Made by a program: the position numbers and the translations under genes
The notes under the pieces: generated by a model
Told to the model about the DNA's origin: nothing
The model's input: the letters and a program-made list of their open reading frames with translations, nothing else
Databases searched by the model: none
From: an uncultured Coprococcus sp.
Lineage (GTDB): Bacteria > Bacillota > Clostridia > Lachnospirales > Lachnospiraceae
Direction of reading: 5' to 3'
DNA: 64,000 bases
Assembly (NCBI GenBank): GCA_947632705.1
Contig: CANRQE010000003.1
Span: forward strand, 21,208 to 85,207
Part shown: piece by piece, positions 56,463 through 64,000 of the stretch
Position numbering within the stretch: the stretch's first letter is position 1
Layout of the letters: each line of letters begins with the position of its first letter

Positions 56463-57998
56463 TCACAAAGTCAGATCAAGATCAAAATAAAATACAACTC
56501 CGTCAGGAATATTATATACGCCATAATTCTTATTATGGGCCTGCATGGATGCTGCCACAATGGAAAGTCCGATTCCGCTTCCGCCATATTCCCTGGTTCT
56601 TGCCTTATCAATCTTATAGAATTTATCAAATACCTTTGCCATTTCTTCCTGCGGAATGTTCGGTCCCTCATCGGATACAAAGATACGGACATTGCCCGTC
56701 AGCTTATGATGCTCATCTGTCATAACCGGTTCCTGATACAGGGCCTTCACCGTCCATACCTTCACTGTTCCGCCGGCGTTGCAGTAATGGATGGCATTGG
56801 TCAGATAATTGGTGAATACCTCTTCTATCATAAATTCATCCGCATAGACATGAAGCGGCTCCGTTTCCTGATAGCTTATATGCACACCATTTTGTTCGAT
56901 CAGTATGGAGGATGCTGCAATTACATTCTGAATCAGGGCATTCATGTCAAAAACTTCCTTATTAATCCGGTTTTCACCGAATTCGATCTCATTTAAGTCA
57001 AGCAGCTGCCTGACCAGCTGATTCATCTTGGCGGCTTCATCCACAATGACATCGCAATAGAATTCTTTACTGTCCTCATCTTCAATAATATTATCCTTTA
57101 AACCTTCCGCATATCCCTGGATCAGTGCAATCGGTGTTTTTAGCTCATGGGAAACATGGGACAGAAACTCTTTGCGCATCTCATCGATCATCGTTTTTTC
57201 ATTGATGTCGGACTGTAACCGTTCATTTGCCTGCTGCAGCTCCGTCAGGGTATTCTTCAGCTTAAAGGAAAGGTCGTTCATATACATGGATAGCTCGCCG
57301 ATCTCATCCTTTGATGTGTATTCTGATTTTGCATCAAAATCCAGCTTGGTCATTCTTTCCGCAACCTTTGTCAGCTTTTTGATCGGTTTTGCAAATATAT
57401 TACTGAAAAAATACATCAGAATACAACCGATTACCGCAACCACCGACAGGATCATCAGCACAAATTTGACAGTCACGCGGACGGTCGCATCCAGACTGGA
57501 TACCGATGTCCGGATGATAATAATAAACCCATTATCCAGATATCCGATCAGATCGAAATAACTGAAATCGGTCTCCGTATCCTTCGTAATCTGTATACGG
57601 AAATTTTTGTAGTTTTCGACATCCTCCCGTTCAATCCGGGAATCATAGGCATCGATGTCGTTGTTATATTTCAATATATCTGAAATATACTGCAGATTTG
57701 CAAAAACCTCTGTATTTTCATTTACGGTGGTATAGATAGCCGAACGGATATCATCCACAATAAATACAACCGCTCCTGCGTCGTTTTTGATTCTGGAATT
57801 CAGATTGCCTACATCATAGCTTCCGCGCATGGAAAACTCCTCATTACAGGAACGATAGGTTTCTATAATCTGATTTTTGATTTCATTATAATAATATTTT
57901 TTTATGAACATGACCGACAACAGACCGGATAATGCAATCATCAATGCCACAATTGCAATCAGGCTGAATGTAACCTTAGTTCTGATTGAATGTCTCAT
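56463..57998 (-). CDS. Membrane sensor histidine kinase
   Basis: 511 aa: transmembrane helix at about 12-33, an extracellular sensor domain to about 170, a second helix (VKFVLMILSVVAVIGCILMYF), HAMP (KPIKKLTKVAERMTKLDFDA), HisKA with FLSHVSHELKTPIALIQGY (phospho-His), and HATPase_c with NYLTNAIHYC (N box), VSDEGPNIPQEE (G1) and GGSGIGLSI (G2). Partner regulator is encoded just upstream with a 23-base overlap. The signal is unknown. Confidence 0.93.
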   Translation of the reverse strand: MRHSIRTKVTFSLIAIVALMIALSGLLSVMFIKKYYYNEIKNQIIETYRSCNEEFSMRGSYDVGNLNSRIKNDAGAVVFIVDDIRSAIYTTVNENTEVFANLQYISDILKYNNDIDAYDSRIEREDVENYKNFRIQITKDTETDFSYFDLIGYLDNGFIIIIRTSVSSLDATVRVTVKFVLMILSVVAVIGCILMYFFSNIFAKPIKKLTKVAERMTKLDFDAKSEYTSKDEIGELSMYMNDLSFKLKNTLTELQQANERLQSDINEKTMIDEMRKEFLSHVSHELKTPIALIQGYAEGLKDNIIEDEDSKEFYCDVIVDEAAKMNQLVRQLLDLNEIEFGENRINKEVFDMNALIQNVIAASSILIEQNGVHISYQETEPLHVYADEFMIEEVFTNYLTNAIHYCNAGGTVKVWTVKALYQEPVMTDEHHKLTGNVRIFVSDEGPNIPQEEMAKVFDKFYKIDKARTREYGGSGIGLSIVAASMQAHNKNYGVYNIPDGVVFYFDLDLTL

Positions 57999-58674
57999 CC
58001 TCTACCTCGAATTTATATCCCATACCCCAGATGGTCTTGATATATTCACCCTTTTCTCCCAGCTTGCTCCTGAGTTTTTTTACATGGGTATCTATGGTTC
58101 TCGCATCGCCAAAATAGTCATAATTCCATACATTGTTCAGAATTTTCTCTCTGGACAATGCCACCCCTTTATTTACCATGAAATAGTTCAACAGCTCAAA
58201 CTCTTTAAAACTCAGATCAACTGTCTGATCATCCACGGTAACAAGATGGGCAGAAAGGTCCATCTTAATTCCTCCGATCTCAATATGGCTGTCCGGCATA
58301 ACGTCAGAGGTTCGTCTGAGGATTGCTTCCACTCTTGCCACCAGAATCTTCGGACTGAACGGCTTGGTAATATACTCATCAATACCAAGGTCAAAGCCTG
58401 TCAGTTCATCCCGCTCATCTGATTTGGCCGTCAGCATAATGATCGGCACCTGAGAAATCTTCCTGATTTCCTTACAGGTTTCATAGCCATCCATCTTCGG
58501 CATCATGATATCCAGAATAATCAGGGAAATATCCTTATTTTTCATAAAAATATCCAATGCCTGCTCACCGTCCCCGGCTTCAAATACAATAAAATCTTTC
58601 TTCGCCAGAAAATCCTTTACCAGTTTTCTCATTCTGCTTTCATCATCTACCACAAGAATTTTTACGTTATCCAT
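57976..58674 (-). CDS. OmpR/PhoB-family response regulator
   Basis: 232 aa from MDNVKILVVDDESRMRK (GGAGG upstream). Receiver with acidic pocket VVDDE, phospho-acceptor Asp in LIILDIMMPKMDG and Lys in YITKPFSP, then a winged-helix DNA-binding domain (LSFKEFELLNYFMVNKG, VDTHVKKLRSKL form with TIDTHVKKLRSKLG). Overlaps the kinase gene, so the pair is coexpressed. No target site can be named. Confidence 0.95.
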   Translation of the reverse strand: MDNVKILVVDDESRMRKLVKDFLAKKDFIVFEAGDGEQALDIFMKNKDISLIILDIMMPKMDGYETCKEIRKISQVPIIMLTAKSDERDELTGFDLGIDEYITKPFSPKILVARVEAILRRTSDVMPDSHIEIGGIKMDLSAHLVTVDDQTVDLSFKEFELLNYFMVNKGVALSREKILNNVWNYDYFGDARTIDTHVKKLRSKLGEKGEYIKTIWGMGYKFEVEDETFNQN

Positions 58675-58786
58675 ACTGACCTCCAACTTCTATTCGTTTT
58701 ATCTGCTTAGAACACTATAACAGATACTTATGTAAAAAATGTGAACAATTGCCAAAAGAATAAAAGGGCAGAGAAACATGAGGTCA

Positions 58787-59491
58787 TCATTGTTTTCCAC
58801 CCTCCTCCAGATACTTCTGATATAAATCCGGCCGGTATTTTTTTGTCCTTTCCACAGACTGCTTCAGCCTCCAGTTTTCAATATTTTTATGGTGTCCGGA
58901 CAGCAATACATCCGGCACCTGTTTTCCCATAAATGTAACAGGCCTCGTATACTGCGGATATTCCAACAGGTGATTGTGAAAGGTCTCTATTTCCGCACTT
59001 TCACCATTGTTCAATACTCCCGGCACCAGACGGGATACGGCATCCACAATTGCCATGGCCGGCAGCTCTCCGCCGGTCAGTACAAAATCCCCAATGGAAA
59101 CATAGTCATCTACAATCAGCTCCAACACCCGCTCGTCAATGCCCTCATAATGTCCGCATAACAGGACAAGCTCTTCTTCAGCCGCAAATTCTTTTGCAGT
59201 TTCCTGACAGAAGATACGGCCCTGCGGAGTCATATAGACAACCTTTGGTTTATGGCCGAGTTTTTCACACAACGACTGATACGCCAGATAGACCGGTTCT
59301 GCCTGCATGACCATACCGGCTCCCCCTCCATAGGGATAATCATCTACATGGTTATGTCTATCCTTCGTAAAGTCTCTGATATTGATTGTTTCAATATGGA
59401 TGAGGCCTGTCTCCATGGCTCTCCCTGTAATACTGGTCTTTAAGCCTTCCATCACCATATCCGGAAACAGAGTTAAAATATAGAAATTCAT
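58787..59491 (-). CDS. trmD: tRNA (guanine37-N1)-methyltransferase
   Basis: Methylates G37 to keep reading frame. 234 aa. Knotted SPOUT signatures: VDDYPYGGGAGMVM, LLCGHYEGIDERV and SIGDFVLTGGELPAM. The C-terminal RPVTFMGKQVPDVLLSGHH is complete. The ATG overlaps the rimM stop as ATGA. Last gene of the ylxM-ffh-rpsP-khpA-rimM-trmD run; rplS, its frequent partner, is not downstream here. Confidence 0.97.
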   Translation of the reverse strand: MNFYILTLFPDMVMEGLKTSITGRAMETGLIHIETINIRDFTKDRHNHVDDYPYGGGAGMVMQAEPVYLAYQSLCEKLGHKPKVVYMTPQGRIFCQETAKEFAAEEELVLLCGHYEGIDERVLELIVDDYVSIGDFVLTGGELPAMAIVDAVSRLVPGVLNNGESAEIETFHNHLLEYPQYTRPVTFMGKQVPDVLLSGHHKNIENWRLKQSVERTKKYRPDLYQKYLEEGGKQ

Positions 59492-60009
59492 ACTTCCTCC
59501 GTATCATAATAGGATATAACCTTCACTTTTTTATGCTCGACGTCAATTTCTTCTATCCATTCTTTTACCACCGGTATCAACAATTCCTTCTTTTTCCCGT
59601 TCTCGTTCTTTTCTACTACAAAGACCTGATTGGCCGGAGTTTCCAGGACTTCCGTAATAATCCCTGCAGCATTTCCATGCTGATCACAGACCTCTGCTCC
59701 CATAATGTCGCAAAGAAAGAATTCACCCTCCTGCAGCCTGACTGCATGCTCCCTGTCAACCAGTATATCCCACTGCCGGAGCTGTTCGGCCTGTTCAATG
59801 GTATGGTATCCCTCAAAGCCCAGAATTACCATCTGATTTAAAAATTTACAGGAAATGCATCTGGCCTGAATCCGTTTATCACCGGAAGACAGATAGCACT
59901 CCTTTAGATCTTTGAACCGCATTATATCATCGGTTGTGGGATAGACCTTGACTTCTCCTTTGATACCATGTGGGGCGGTAATCACTCCTACTCTCAAATG
60001 TTCTTCCAA
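59488..60009 (-). CDS. rimM: Ribosome maturation factor RimM
   Basis: Assists 30S head maturation. 173 aa. Start is TTG 60009 with GGAGG six bases upstream. N-terminal RVGVITAPHGIKGEVKVYPTTDD and PRC-barrel domain (FFLCDIMGAEVCDQHGNAAG, LLIPVVKEWIEEID) are clear. ATGA overlap with trmD. Confidence 0.95.
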   Translation of the reverse strand: MEEHLRVGVITAPHGIKGEVKVYPTTDDIMRFKDLKECYLSSGDKRIQARCISCKFLNQMVILGFEGYHTIEQAEQLRQWDILVDREHAVRLQEGEFFLCDIMGAEVCDQHGNAAGIITEVLETPANQVFVVEKNENGKKKELLIPVVKEWIEEIDVEHKKVKVISYYDTEEV

Positions 60010-60027
60010 AAATGCCTCCTAATTAAA

Positions 60028-60056
60028 CAGGGGAGCATCACACTCCCCTGCGCCTA
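60028..60056 (-). terminator. Hairpin between khpA and rimM (possible attenuator)
   Basis: Perfect 8-bp GC-rich stem CAGGGGAG/CTCCCCTG (60028-60035, 60043-60050) in the 53-base gap. On the minus strand it is followed by TTTAATTAGGAGG, so the U-run is short and the rimM ribosome site follows at once. Confidence 0.5.
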
Positions 60057-60062
60057 TTCCCG

Positions 60063-60290
60063 TTATTTTATATCTACAATTACCTTCTTATCACCCTTTG
60101 AGGCAGCTGCTTTTACAACTGTACGGATGGATTTTGCAATTCTGCCTTGCTTTCCGATGACCTTTCCCATGTCTTCCGGTGCTACGGTCAGCTCAACTTT
60201 TATCATATCATCTTCTTCAGTTTCAACTACAGTAATTTGATCAGGATGATCTACCAGGGATTTTGCAATGATTTCAACTAAATCTTTCAT
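60063..60290 (-). CDS. khpA: KH-domain RNA-binding protein KhpA
   Basis: 75 aa from MKDLVEIIAKSLVDHP (GGGAGGT six bases upstream). One KH domain with GxxG in MGKVIGKQGRIAKSIRTVV. KhpA, usually with KhpB/Jag, influences division and RNA metabolism in Firmicutes. Its usual position is between rpsP and rimM. Confidence 0.95.
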   Translation of the reverse strand: MKDLVEIIAKSLVDHPDQITVVETEEDDMIKVELTVAPEDMGKVIGKQGRIAKSIRTVVKAAASKGDKKVIVDIK

Positions 60291-60311
60291 CTGAATACCT
60301 CCCAAGTAATT

Positions 60312-60557
60312 TTATTTTCCAATTCCTGCCTGCTTAAATAACTTTGCAACTGTCTCGGTTGGCTGAGCACCTGTCTGAAGCCATTTTTTTGCAGCTTCTT
60401 CATTGATCTTGATCGCACTCGGATCCTGATTTGGATCATAGGTTCCGATTTCCTCAATAAATCTTCCGTCTCTCGGAGATCTGGAATCTGCTACAATTAC
60501 TCTGTAGAACGGATGCTTCTTATATCCCATTCTTCTTAATCTGATTTTTACTGCCAT
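60312..60557 (-). CDS. rpsP: 30S ribosomal protein S16
   Basis: 81 aa: [38 protein letters not shown] and the closing [14 protein letters not shown] are standard S16 text. GGAGGAA precedes the ATG. Between ffh and khpA. Confidence 0.98.
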   Translation of the reverse strand: MAVKIRLRRMGYKKHPFYRVIVADSRSPRDGRFIEEIGTYDPNQDPSAIKINEEAAKKWLQTGAQPTETVAKLFKQAGIGK

Positions 60558-60582
60558 GTTATCTGTTCCTCCTAAATCATTA

Positions 60583-61926
60583 TTATCTTAAGCCAAAAGG
60601 CAATTTAAAACCGCCACGCTTTTTTCCACCCATAAGGCCGCTCATTTGCTTCATCATCTTTTTAGACTGTTCAAATTGCTTTAAGAAACGGTTTACCTCA
60701 CTGATCTGTACTCCGGCGCCATCCGCAATACGTTTTTTTCTGGACGGAGTAATACTATCCTGAAGGCTCCGCTCTCTCGGAGTCATGGATTGAATAATCG
60801 CTTTTGGTGTTTTAGCAGCGTTTTCATCTATTTCAACATTCTTCATCTGACTGGACATGCCCGGCATCATGGAAAGAAGATCCTGTATCCCTCCCATTTT
60901 ATCAAGCTGCGCCATCTGATCAAGAAAATCATTGAAATCAAAGGATGCTTTCCGGAACTTCTGTTCCATTTCTTTTGCTTTTTCCTCGTCTATGGCATTC
61001 TGCGCTTTCTCGATCAGAGATTCCACATCTCCCATCCCGAGAATCCGGCTTGCCATACGATCCGGATAAAAGGGCTCCAAATCCGTTAATTTTTCACCCA
61101 TTCCTGAGTATAAAATCGGTTTTCCCGTAACTGCTTTAATGGAAAGTGCAGCACCGCCTCTGGTATCGCCATCCAGTTTGGTCAGGATAACGCCGTCAAT
61201 CCCGATTTTATCATTAAAATTCGTAGCTACATTTACCGCATCCTGACCTGTCATGGAGTCCACCGTCAGAATGGTATATGCCACATCTATATTTTCTTTG
61301 ATTCCGGCAAGCTCTGCCATCATCTCCTCATCAATATGAAGACGGCCCGCCGTATCCAGAAATACCAGATTGATATTGTTCTTTGCTGCATGGAGCAGGG
61401 AAGCCTTCGCAATATCCAACGGCTTGTGGCTGTCCCCCATGGAAAATACGGGAACGCCTACCTTTTCACCATTGATCTGCAGCTGCTTGATTGCTGCCGG
61501 ACGGTAGACATCACAGGCAACTAACAGCGGCTTTTTCCCTTTATTCTTATACATATATGCAAGCTTTGCAGCAGTCGTTGTCTTACCGGCACCCTGGAGA
61601 CCACACATCATAATCACCGTAATTTCATTGGATGGACGCAGCTTCAGTTCCGTAATTTCGGAACCCATCAGCTTATCCATCTCTTCTTTTACGATTTTAA
61701 TTACCATATGGCCGGGATTCAGGCCTTTTAAAACTTCCTCCCCGACTGCCCGTTCACTGACGGCATTGATAAAGGACTTTACCACCTTGAAGTTAACATC
61801 CGCCTCTAACAGGGCCCGTTTTACTTCTTTCATGGCTTCCTTTACGTCGTCTTCGGTCAGGACACCCTTGCCTCTTAATTTCTTAAATATATTTTGCAGT
61901 TTATCTGACAAACTGTCAAATGCCAT
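60583..61926 (-). CDS. ffh: Signal recognition particle protein
   Basis: GTPase that targets nascent membrane proteins with 4.5S/6S RNA to FtsY. 447 aa. NG domain: G1 [16 protein letters not shown]3 [12 protein letters not shown]4 [10 protein letters not shown]. The Met-rich M domain ([23 protein letters not shown]) binds RNA and signal peptides. It follows ylxM by 17 bases. Confidence 0.98.
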   Translation of the reverse strand: MAFDSLSDKLQNIFKKLRGKGVLTEDDVKEAMKEVKRALLEADVNFKVVKSFINAVSERAVGEEVLKGLNPGHMVIKIVKEEMDKLMGSEITELKLRPSNEITVIMMCGLQGAGKTTTAAKLAYMYKNKGKKPLLVACDVYRPAAIKQLQINGEKVGVPVFSMGDSHKPLDIAKASLLHAAKNNINLVFLDTAGRLHIDEEMMAELAGIKENIDVAYTILTVDSMTGQDAVNVATNFNDKIGIDGVILTKLDGDTRGGAALSIKAVTGKPILYSGMGEKLTDLEPFYPDRMASRILGMGDVESLIEKAQNAIDEEKAKEMEQKFRKASFDFNDFLDQMAQLDKMGGIQDLLSMMPGMSSQMKNVEIDENAAKTPKAIIQSMTPRERSLQDSITPSRKKRIADGAGVQISEVNRFLKQFEQSKKMMKQMSGLMGGKKRGGFKLPFGLR

Positions 61927-61943
61927 GGAATATCTCCCTTCTG

Positions 61944-62300
61944 TTAAAACGCATCAATAATCGAATCGGATAACCTGACGATTTCTTCTATCTGCATGGT
62001 AAGCTTGCGGTCTGAATTCAACTGCTTCATCTCGTCTGCATACCGTTTAATCTGCCTGACCTGCTCCTGCGCCTTCATGAATTTCTCCACCAGCCTGAGC
62101 TTTTCCTCGTACTCCTCCAAAATCTTATCACAGCGTTTGATCATATCATAGACGCCCTGTCTGCTGATATTGTTCATACGGGCAATCTCGGAATAAGACA
62201 GATCGCGATTGATCACATCCTCATATACCTGCTTCTGGTGCTCGGTCAACAGCTCTCCATAAAAATCGTATAACAGGGATTGTCTGACTATCTTTTCCAT
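61944..62300 (-). CDS. ylxM: YlxM-type DNA-binding protein (UPF0122)
   Basis: 118 aa from MEKIVRQSLLYDFYGELL; GGTGG lies five bases before this ATG, whereas ATG 62309 directly abuts it. Sigma-70 region-4-like helix-turn-helix LSYSEIARMNNISRQGVYDMIKRC, then a coiled coil. YlxM is found with ffh across Firmicutes and is thought to modulate the SRP pathway. First gene of the operon. Confidence 0.94.
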   Translation of the reverse strand: MEKIVRQSLLYDFYGELLTEHQKQVYEDVINRDLSYSEIARMNNISRQGVYDMIKRCDKILEEYEEKLRLVEKFMKAQEQVRQIKRYADEMKQLNSDRKLTMQIEEIVRLSDSIIDAF

Positions 62301-62342
62301 TTCATCCACCGCCTGTAAAGTAATTTCCCTTTACCATGTGCC

Positions 62343-62371
62343 ATTCTATAATAGAAATACTACGTTGTCAA
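62343..62371 (-). promoter_or_regulatory. Promoter of the ylxM-ffh-trmD operon
   Basis: Perfect TTGACA (62366-62371) and TAGAAT (62343-62348), 17-base spacer, about 36 bases from the start to ylxM. Confidence 0.8.
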
Positions 62372-62516
62372 GTATTTTTTCTTGCCAAACAAATGTTCGT
62401 ATTTGTTTGTCTTGTGTTGTCATTTTGAAAAATCAATGCTTTACTAACTTTATTAGTTGTGTCTTGTGTTGTCTGTTTTTGTGTTATTACAACGATTTTA
62501 CAACATGAATTACAAC
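62364..62516. repeat. Short direct repeats at the integrase 3' side (possible att/arm sites)
   Basis: GTCTTGTGTTGTC occurs at 62409-62421 and 62461-62473, and its core GTTGTC also at 62364-62369, giving a 52-base spacing twice. TTACAAC occurs at 62487, 62498 and 62510, 11-12 bases apart (one helical turn), right after the integrase stop. Such arrays are typical of integrase or excisionase binding sites; this is inference. Confidence 0.45.
62386..62399 (-). promoter_or_regulatory. Candidate LexA box beside the integrase/ylxM junction
   Basis: Minus-strand CGAACATTTGTTTG fits CGAAC-N4-GTTYG and closely resembles the recA operator at 27226. It lies 15 bases upstream of the ylxM -35. It is also part of an ACAAAT/ATTTGT inverted repeat, so other readings remain. 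Confidence 0.4.
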
Positions 62517-62520
62517 AGAT

Positions 62521-63453
62521 TTATGATATTTTTATAGTCTGCACCACCTCTTCCTGCTGCCGCTTTTTGTCCTCTGTAAGATGCGTGTATGTGTCCATTG
62601 TAACCGCTGTAGACGCATGACCGAGTATCTGACTCACTATCTTAACATCTGCCCCGGCTGAATATGCAAGGCTAGTATAAGTATGGCGTGCCATATGAGG
62701 ACAAAATTCCTTGATCTGCTCTGCGCCTTTTTCTTTTGCTTCCTCATTATATTTTTCTACAATTCTGTTAATCAGTTTTAAAAAACAAGGTTCACTCCAT
62801 ACATTGCCGATTGTATTTGTAAACAAGAATCCGCTGATCTCTCCCCTCGTATGCCCCGAATCATCGACATATGGCAACTTTGCCTGTGAAGGATGATTTT
62901 TCATTTTCAATTTCAGCAATGTACTTTTAACAACACTATTCATCGGAATGTTTCGGACTGATGTTTTACTTTTGGTAGACGCAATCCCCATTGTAAATCC
63001 ATAATCCGCTTTTCTATATCGGTTCACAGTCTTGTTGATACTGATTGTATTATTTTTAAAATCCACATCATCCCATGTTAAAGCTGCCATTTCTCCTACT
63101 CTTACACCAAGATTAAACAAAATGACAAACGCCGGATAACTATAAGAATATTGCTCGTTATTCTTTACATAATCCATAAACAACTTAATATGCCCTTCTT
63201 TTATGGCGGTTCTTTTTTTGCTCTCTGTCTGTGGTATCTGTAAATTTTTTGCTGGATTCTTTACGATAACATCATCATCTATCGCACACTCAAAAACAAT
63301 ATTAAGACAACTCTTTAAATTTGCCATTGTGCTATGCTTTTTTCCGTCCTCAATCATTCCATTTATGATTTTCTGGCAATCCGCTTTTGTAATTTTTGTA
63401 ATAATCTTTTTACCGATTGTTTCCTTGATATATGTGCAATAATATGACTTACG
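62521..63453 (-). pseudogene. 5'-truncated phage/ICE-type tyrosine integrase
   Basis: The frame is open from 63453 to 62521; the first ATG is 63357. It encodes part of the SAM-like core-binding domain (TIGKKIITKITKADCQKIIN ...) and a complete catalytic domain: Arg in NLGVRVGEMAALTW, Lys in ASTKSKTSVRNIP, PHMARHTYTSLAYSAG (HxxR), LGHASTAVTMDTYTHL (His, Tyr). The N-terminal arm-binding domain that such integrases have is missing: a TAG at 63454-63456 interrupts, and unrelated sequence follows. A shortened protein could still be made, but it is likely a remnant of an integrated element abutting the ylxM promoter. Confidence 0.75.
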
Positions 63454-63568
63454 CTATTTATATGGCTGTGATACTATTGATGATATTGATTTTCGCGAGT
63501 TTCAATCTTTATATCCTCGTTATAAAGATGACGATATACAACGTCTAAAAAAAGAACTGGATTTATAA
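63443..63568 (+). pseudogene. Tail of an unidentified plus-strand reading frame
   Basis: After a stop at 63440 the plus strand is open: YGCDTIDDIDFREFQSLYPR then YKDDDIQRLKKELDL and TAA at 63566. It has no start codon or ribosome site and faces the truncated integrase. The composition looks coding, so it may be the 3' end of a gene joined here by the same rearrangement. No family recognised. Confidence 0.3.
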
Positions 63569-63593
63569 AAATGTCGAATTTTTTGAAAATCTA

Positions 63594-63602
63594 TGGTATA
63601 AT
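63594..63602 (+). promoter_or_regulatory. Extended -10 promoter of the small toxin gene
   Basis: TGGTATAAT: a TGn extension plus perfect TATAAT (63597-63602); the -35 is weak (TCGAAT at 63574-63579, 17-base spacer). Predicted start near 63609 gives a ~215-nt mRNA ending at the shared terminator. Confidence 0.65.
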
Positions 63603-63645
63603 CTCCATGTTGTCCTACCGATACCTGGAAACAGGAGGAGGTGTT

Positions 63646-63671
63646 CACATGGAGTACATTATAACTTTTTT
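63646..63671. repeat. Direct repeat a, copy 1 (toxin translation start)
   Basis: This 26-base stretch covers the toxin ATG and first codons. It recurs, lacking two bases (GT), at 63832-63855 downstream of the terminator, inside the antisense RNA gene. Confidence 0.85.
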
Positions 63672-63744
63672 AGTCGCTGTTGCGGCTGGTGTAGCCTGCC
63701 ACTACATCATCAAATGGTTAGACAGTGACCGCAAGGACAACTAA
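63649..63744 (+). CDS. 31-aa membrane peptide, Fst-like type I toxin candidate
   Basis: ATG 63649 with a very strong AGGAGGAGGTG ribosome site encodes MEYIITFLVAVAAGVACHYI then IKWLDSDRKDN. One hydrophobic helix (residues 4-21) is followed by a Trp-Leu-Asp and charged tail, the layout of the Fst/PepA1-type toxins, which damage the membrane. It is not an ordinary spurious frame: promoter, ribosome site, terminator, antisense RNA and repeats all fit the par arrangement of plasmid pAD1. Sequence identity to known Fst proteins is not claimed. Confidence 0.75.
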   Translation: MEYIITFLVAVAAGVACHYIIKWLDSDRKDN

Positions 63745-63746
63745 TA

Positions 63747-63755
63747 GCCTACTGG
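63747..63755. repeat. Direct repeat b, copy 1 (toxin 3' UTR)
   Basis: GCCTACTGG just after the toxin stop; copy 2 is at 63856-63864, adjacent to repeat a copy 2. Confidence 0.7.
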
Positions 63756-63774
63756 GTGCTTTGCCAGTATAAAA

Positions 63775-63828
63775 GAAAAGAAGAACCCTCGGACTGTACG
63801 CTACTACGGTTCAAGGGTTCGTTTCTTT
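63775..63828. terminator. Shared bidirectional terminator of the toxin mRNA and antisense RNA
   Basis: Stem GAACCCT/AGGGTTC (63783-63789, 63814-63820), flanked by AAAAGAAAAGAA on the left and CGTTTCTTT on the right, so each strand has a U-rich tail after the stem. Confidence 0.75.
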
Positions 63829-63859
63829 GTCCACATGGAACATTATAACTTTTTTGCCT
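63775..63859 (-). ncRNA. Antisense RNA antitoxin (RNAII-like)
   Basis: From the minus-strand promoter at 63866-63894 a transcript would begin near 63859, read through direct repeats b and a (copies 2, 63864-63832) and stop at the shared terminator: about 80 nt. Because the toxin mRNA carries copies 1 of the same repeats, the two RNAs are complementary at the toxin start codon, at the 3' UTR repeat and in the terminator, as in Fst/RNAII pairing. Confidence 0.65.
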
Positions 63860-63864
63860 ACTGG
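63832..63864. repeat. Direct repeats a and b, copy 2
   Basis: CACATGGA plus ACATTATAACTTTTTT (63832-63855) followed directly by GCCTACTGG (63856-63864). Confidence 0.85.
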
Positions 63865-63865
63865 C

Positions 63866-63894
63866 ATTATAGCATATGCAATTCCAGATTGCAA
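63866..63894 (-). promoter_or_regulatory. Antisense RNA promoter
   Basis: TTGCAA (63889-63894) and perfect TATAAT (63866-63871) with a 17-base spacer on the minus strand; stronger than the toxin promoter, as expected for an antitoxin RNA. The last ~100 bases (63900-64000) hold no gene that I can support. Confidence 0.75.
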
Positions 63895-64000
63895 TATACA
63901 TTTTTCCCCGGAGGCTCTGCGGCTTGTAGGATTACAATACATGTGTTACAACTAAATATTTAAAAAGACGGAAATACCATTTCTATGTTATACTTTCATC

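Noticed and set aside
63900..64000. A further promoter (TATACT at 63990) near the right edge
   Set aside because: No convincing -35 at the right distance and no gene visible before the window ends.

Overview
The window reads as chromosome of a spore-forming, low-to-mid GC Firmicute of class Clostridia, most like family Lachnospiraceae. The reasons are blocks of typical Firmicute gene order (ylxM-ffh-rpsP-khpA-rimM-trmD; rpmB / asp23-fakA-recG; recA-recX; tepA-uppP-ftsK-fhs-folD-rimO-pgsA), an alpha/beta-type small acid-soluble spore protein, a GerW/YtfJ sporulation protein, a YlbJ-like protein, strong AGGAGG ribosome binding sites with frequent GTG/TTG starts, and a 2-hydroxyacyl-CoA dehydratase-activase giant protein. 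Most genes lie on the minus strand.

Layout. 1-14.6 kb (minus): an acyl-CoA carboxyltransferase cut by the window edge, then a long housekeeping run read right to left: pnp, a GH94 cellobiose phosphorylase, a ClpP-like TepA protease, uppP, ftsK/spoIIIE, fhs, folD, rimO and pgsA. folD-rimO-pgsA are joined by ATGA stop/start overlaps. 14.8-19.4 kb: between pnp and rpsO, which are neighbours in many Firmicutes, sits a 1241-residue secreted protein with leucine-rich repeats and seven FN3-type repeats, preceded by a ~350-nt structured, terminator-ended leader or small RNA. 19.6-29.7 kb: aroC, a formate/nitrite-family channel, xerD, a SpoIIM-position membrane protein, nudF, rny, recX-recA (with a LexA box), a DUF3592 membrane protein and an aminotransferase. 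29.9-35.7 kb: tmcAL and ylbJ (plus), a coiled-coil protein, coaD, rsmD, a membrane-anchored GH5 endoglucanase with a CBM2-like module, and an SASP gene. 35.8-45.4 kb: a MoxR-DUF58-membrane protein operon, recG, fakA, asp23, rpmB and a membrane-anchored lipase. 45.2-50.1 kb: ytfJ/gerW and its DUF2953 partner, two unrecognised genes, a rhomboid-fold protein without a visible catalytic GxSG and with a C-terminal zinc ribbon, and a LysM protein. 50.3-58.7 kb: the 1407-aa activase, a broken zinc-ribbon/membrane gene, hisHF, and a two-component system. 58.8-62.3 kb: the ylxM-ffh-rpsP-khpA-rimM-trmD translation/secretion operon.

The right end (62.3-64.0 kb) is accessory: a 5'-truncated tyrosine integrase flanked by short direct repeats, a stray reading-frame tail, and what looks like a complete Fst/par-type type I toxin-antitoxin locus. 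That locus has a 31-aa membrane peptide, a converging antisense RNA with its own promoter, a shared bidirectional terminator, and two pairs of direct repeats that make the two RNAs complementary.

Metabolic reading: GH5 endoglucanase outside and GH94 phosphorylase inside fit growth on cellulose or beta-glucan oligosaccharides; fhs-folD supply one-carbon units. No tRNA, rRNA, CRISPR array or insertion sequence was recognised. All functional calls rest on motif and gene-order recognition by eye; no database search was possible.
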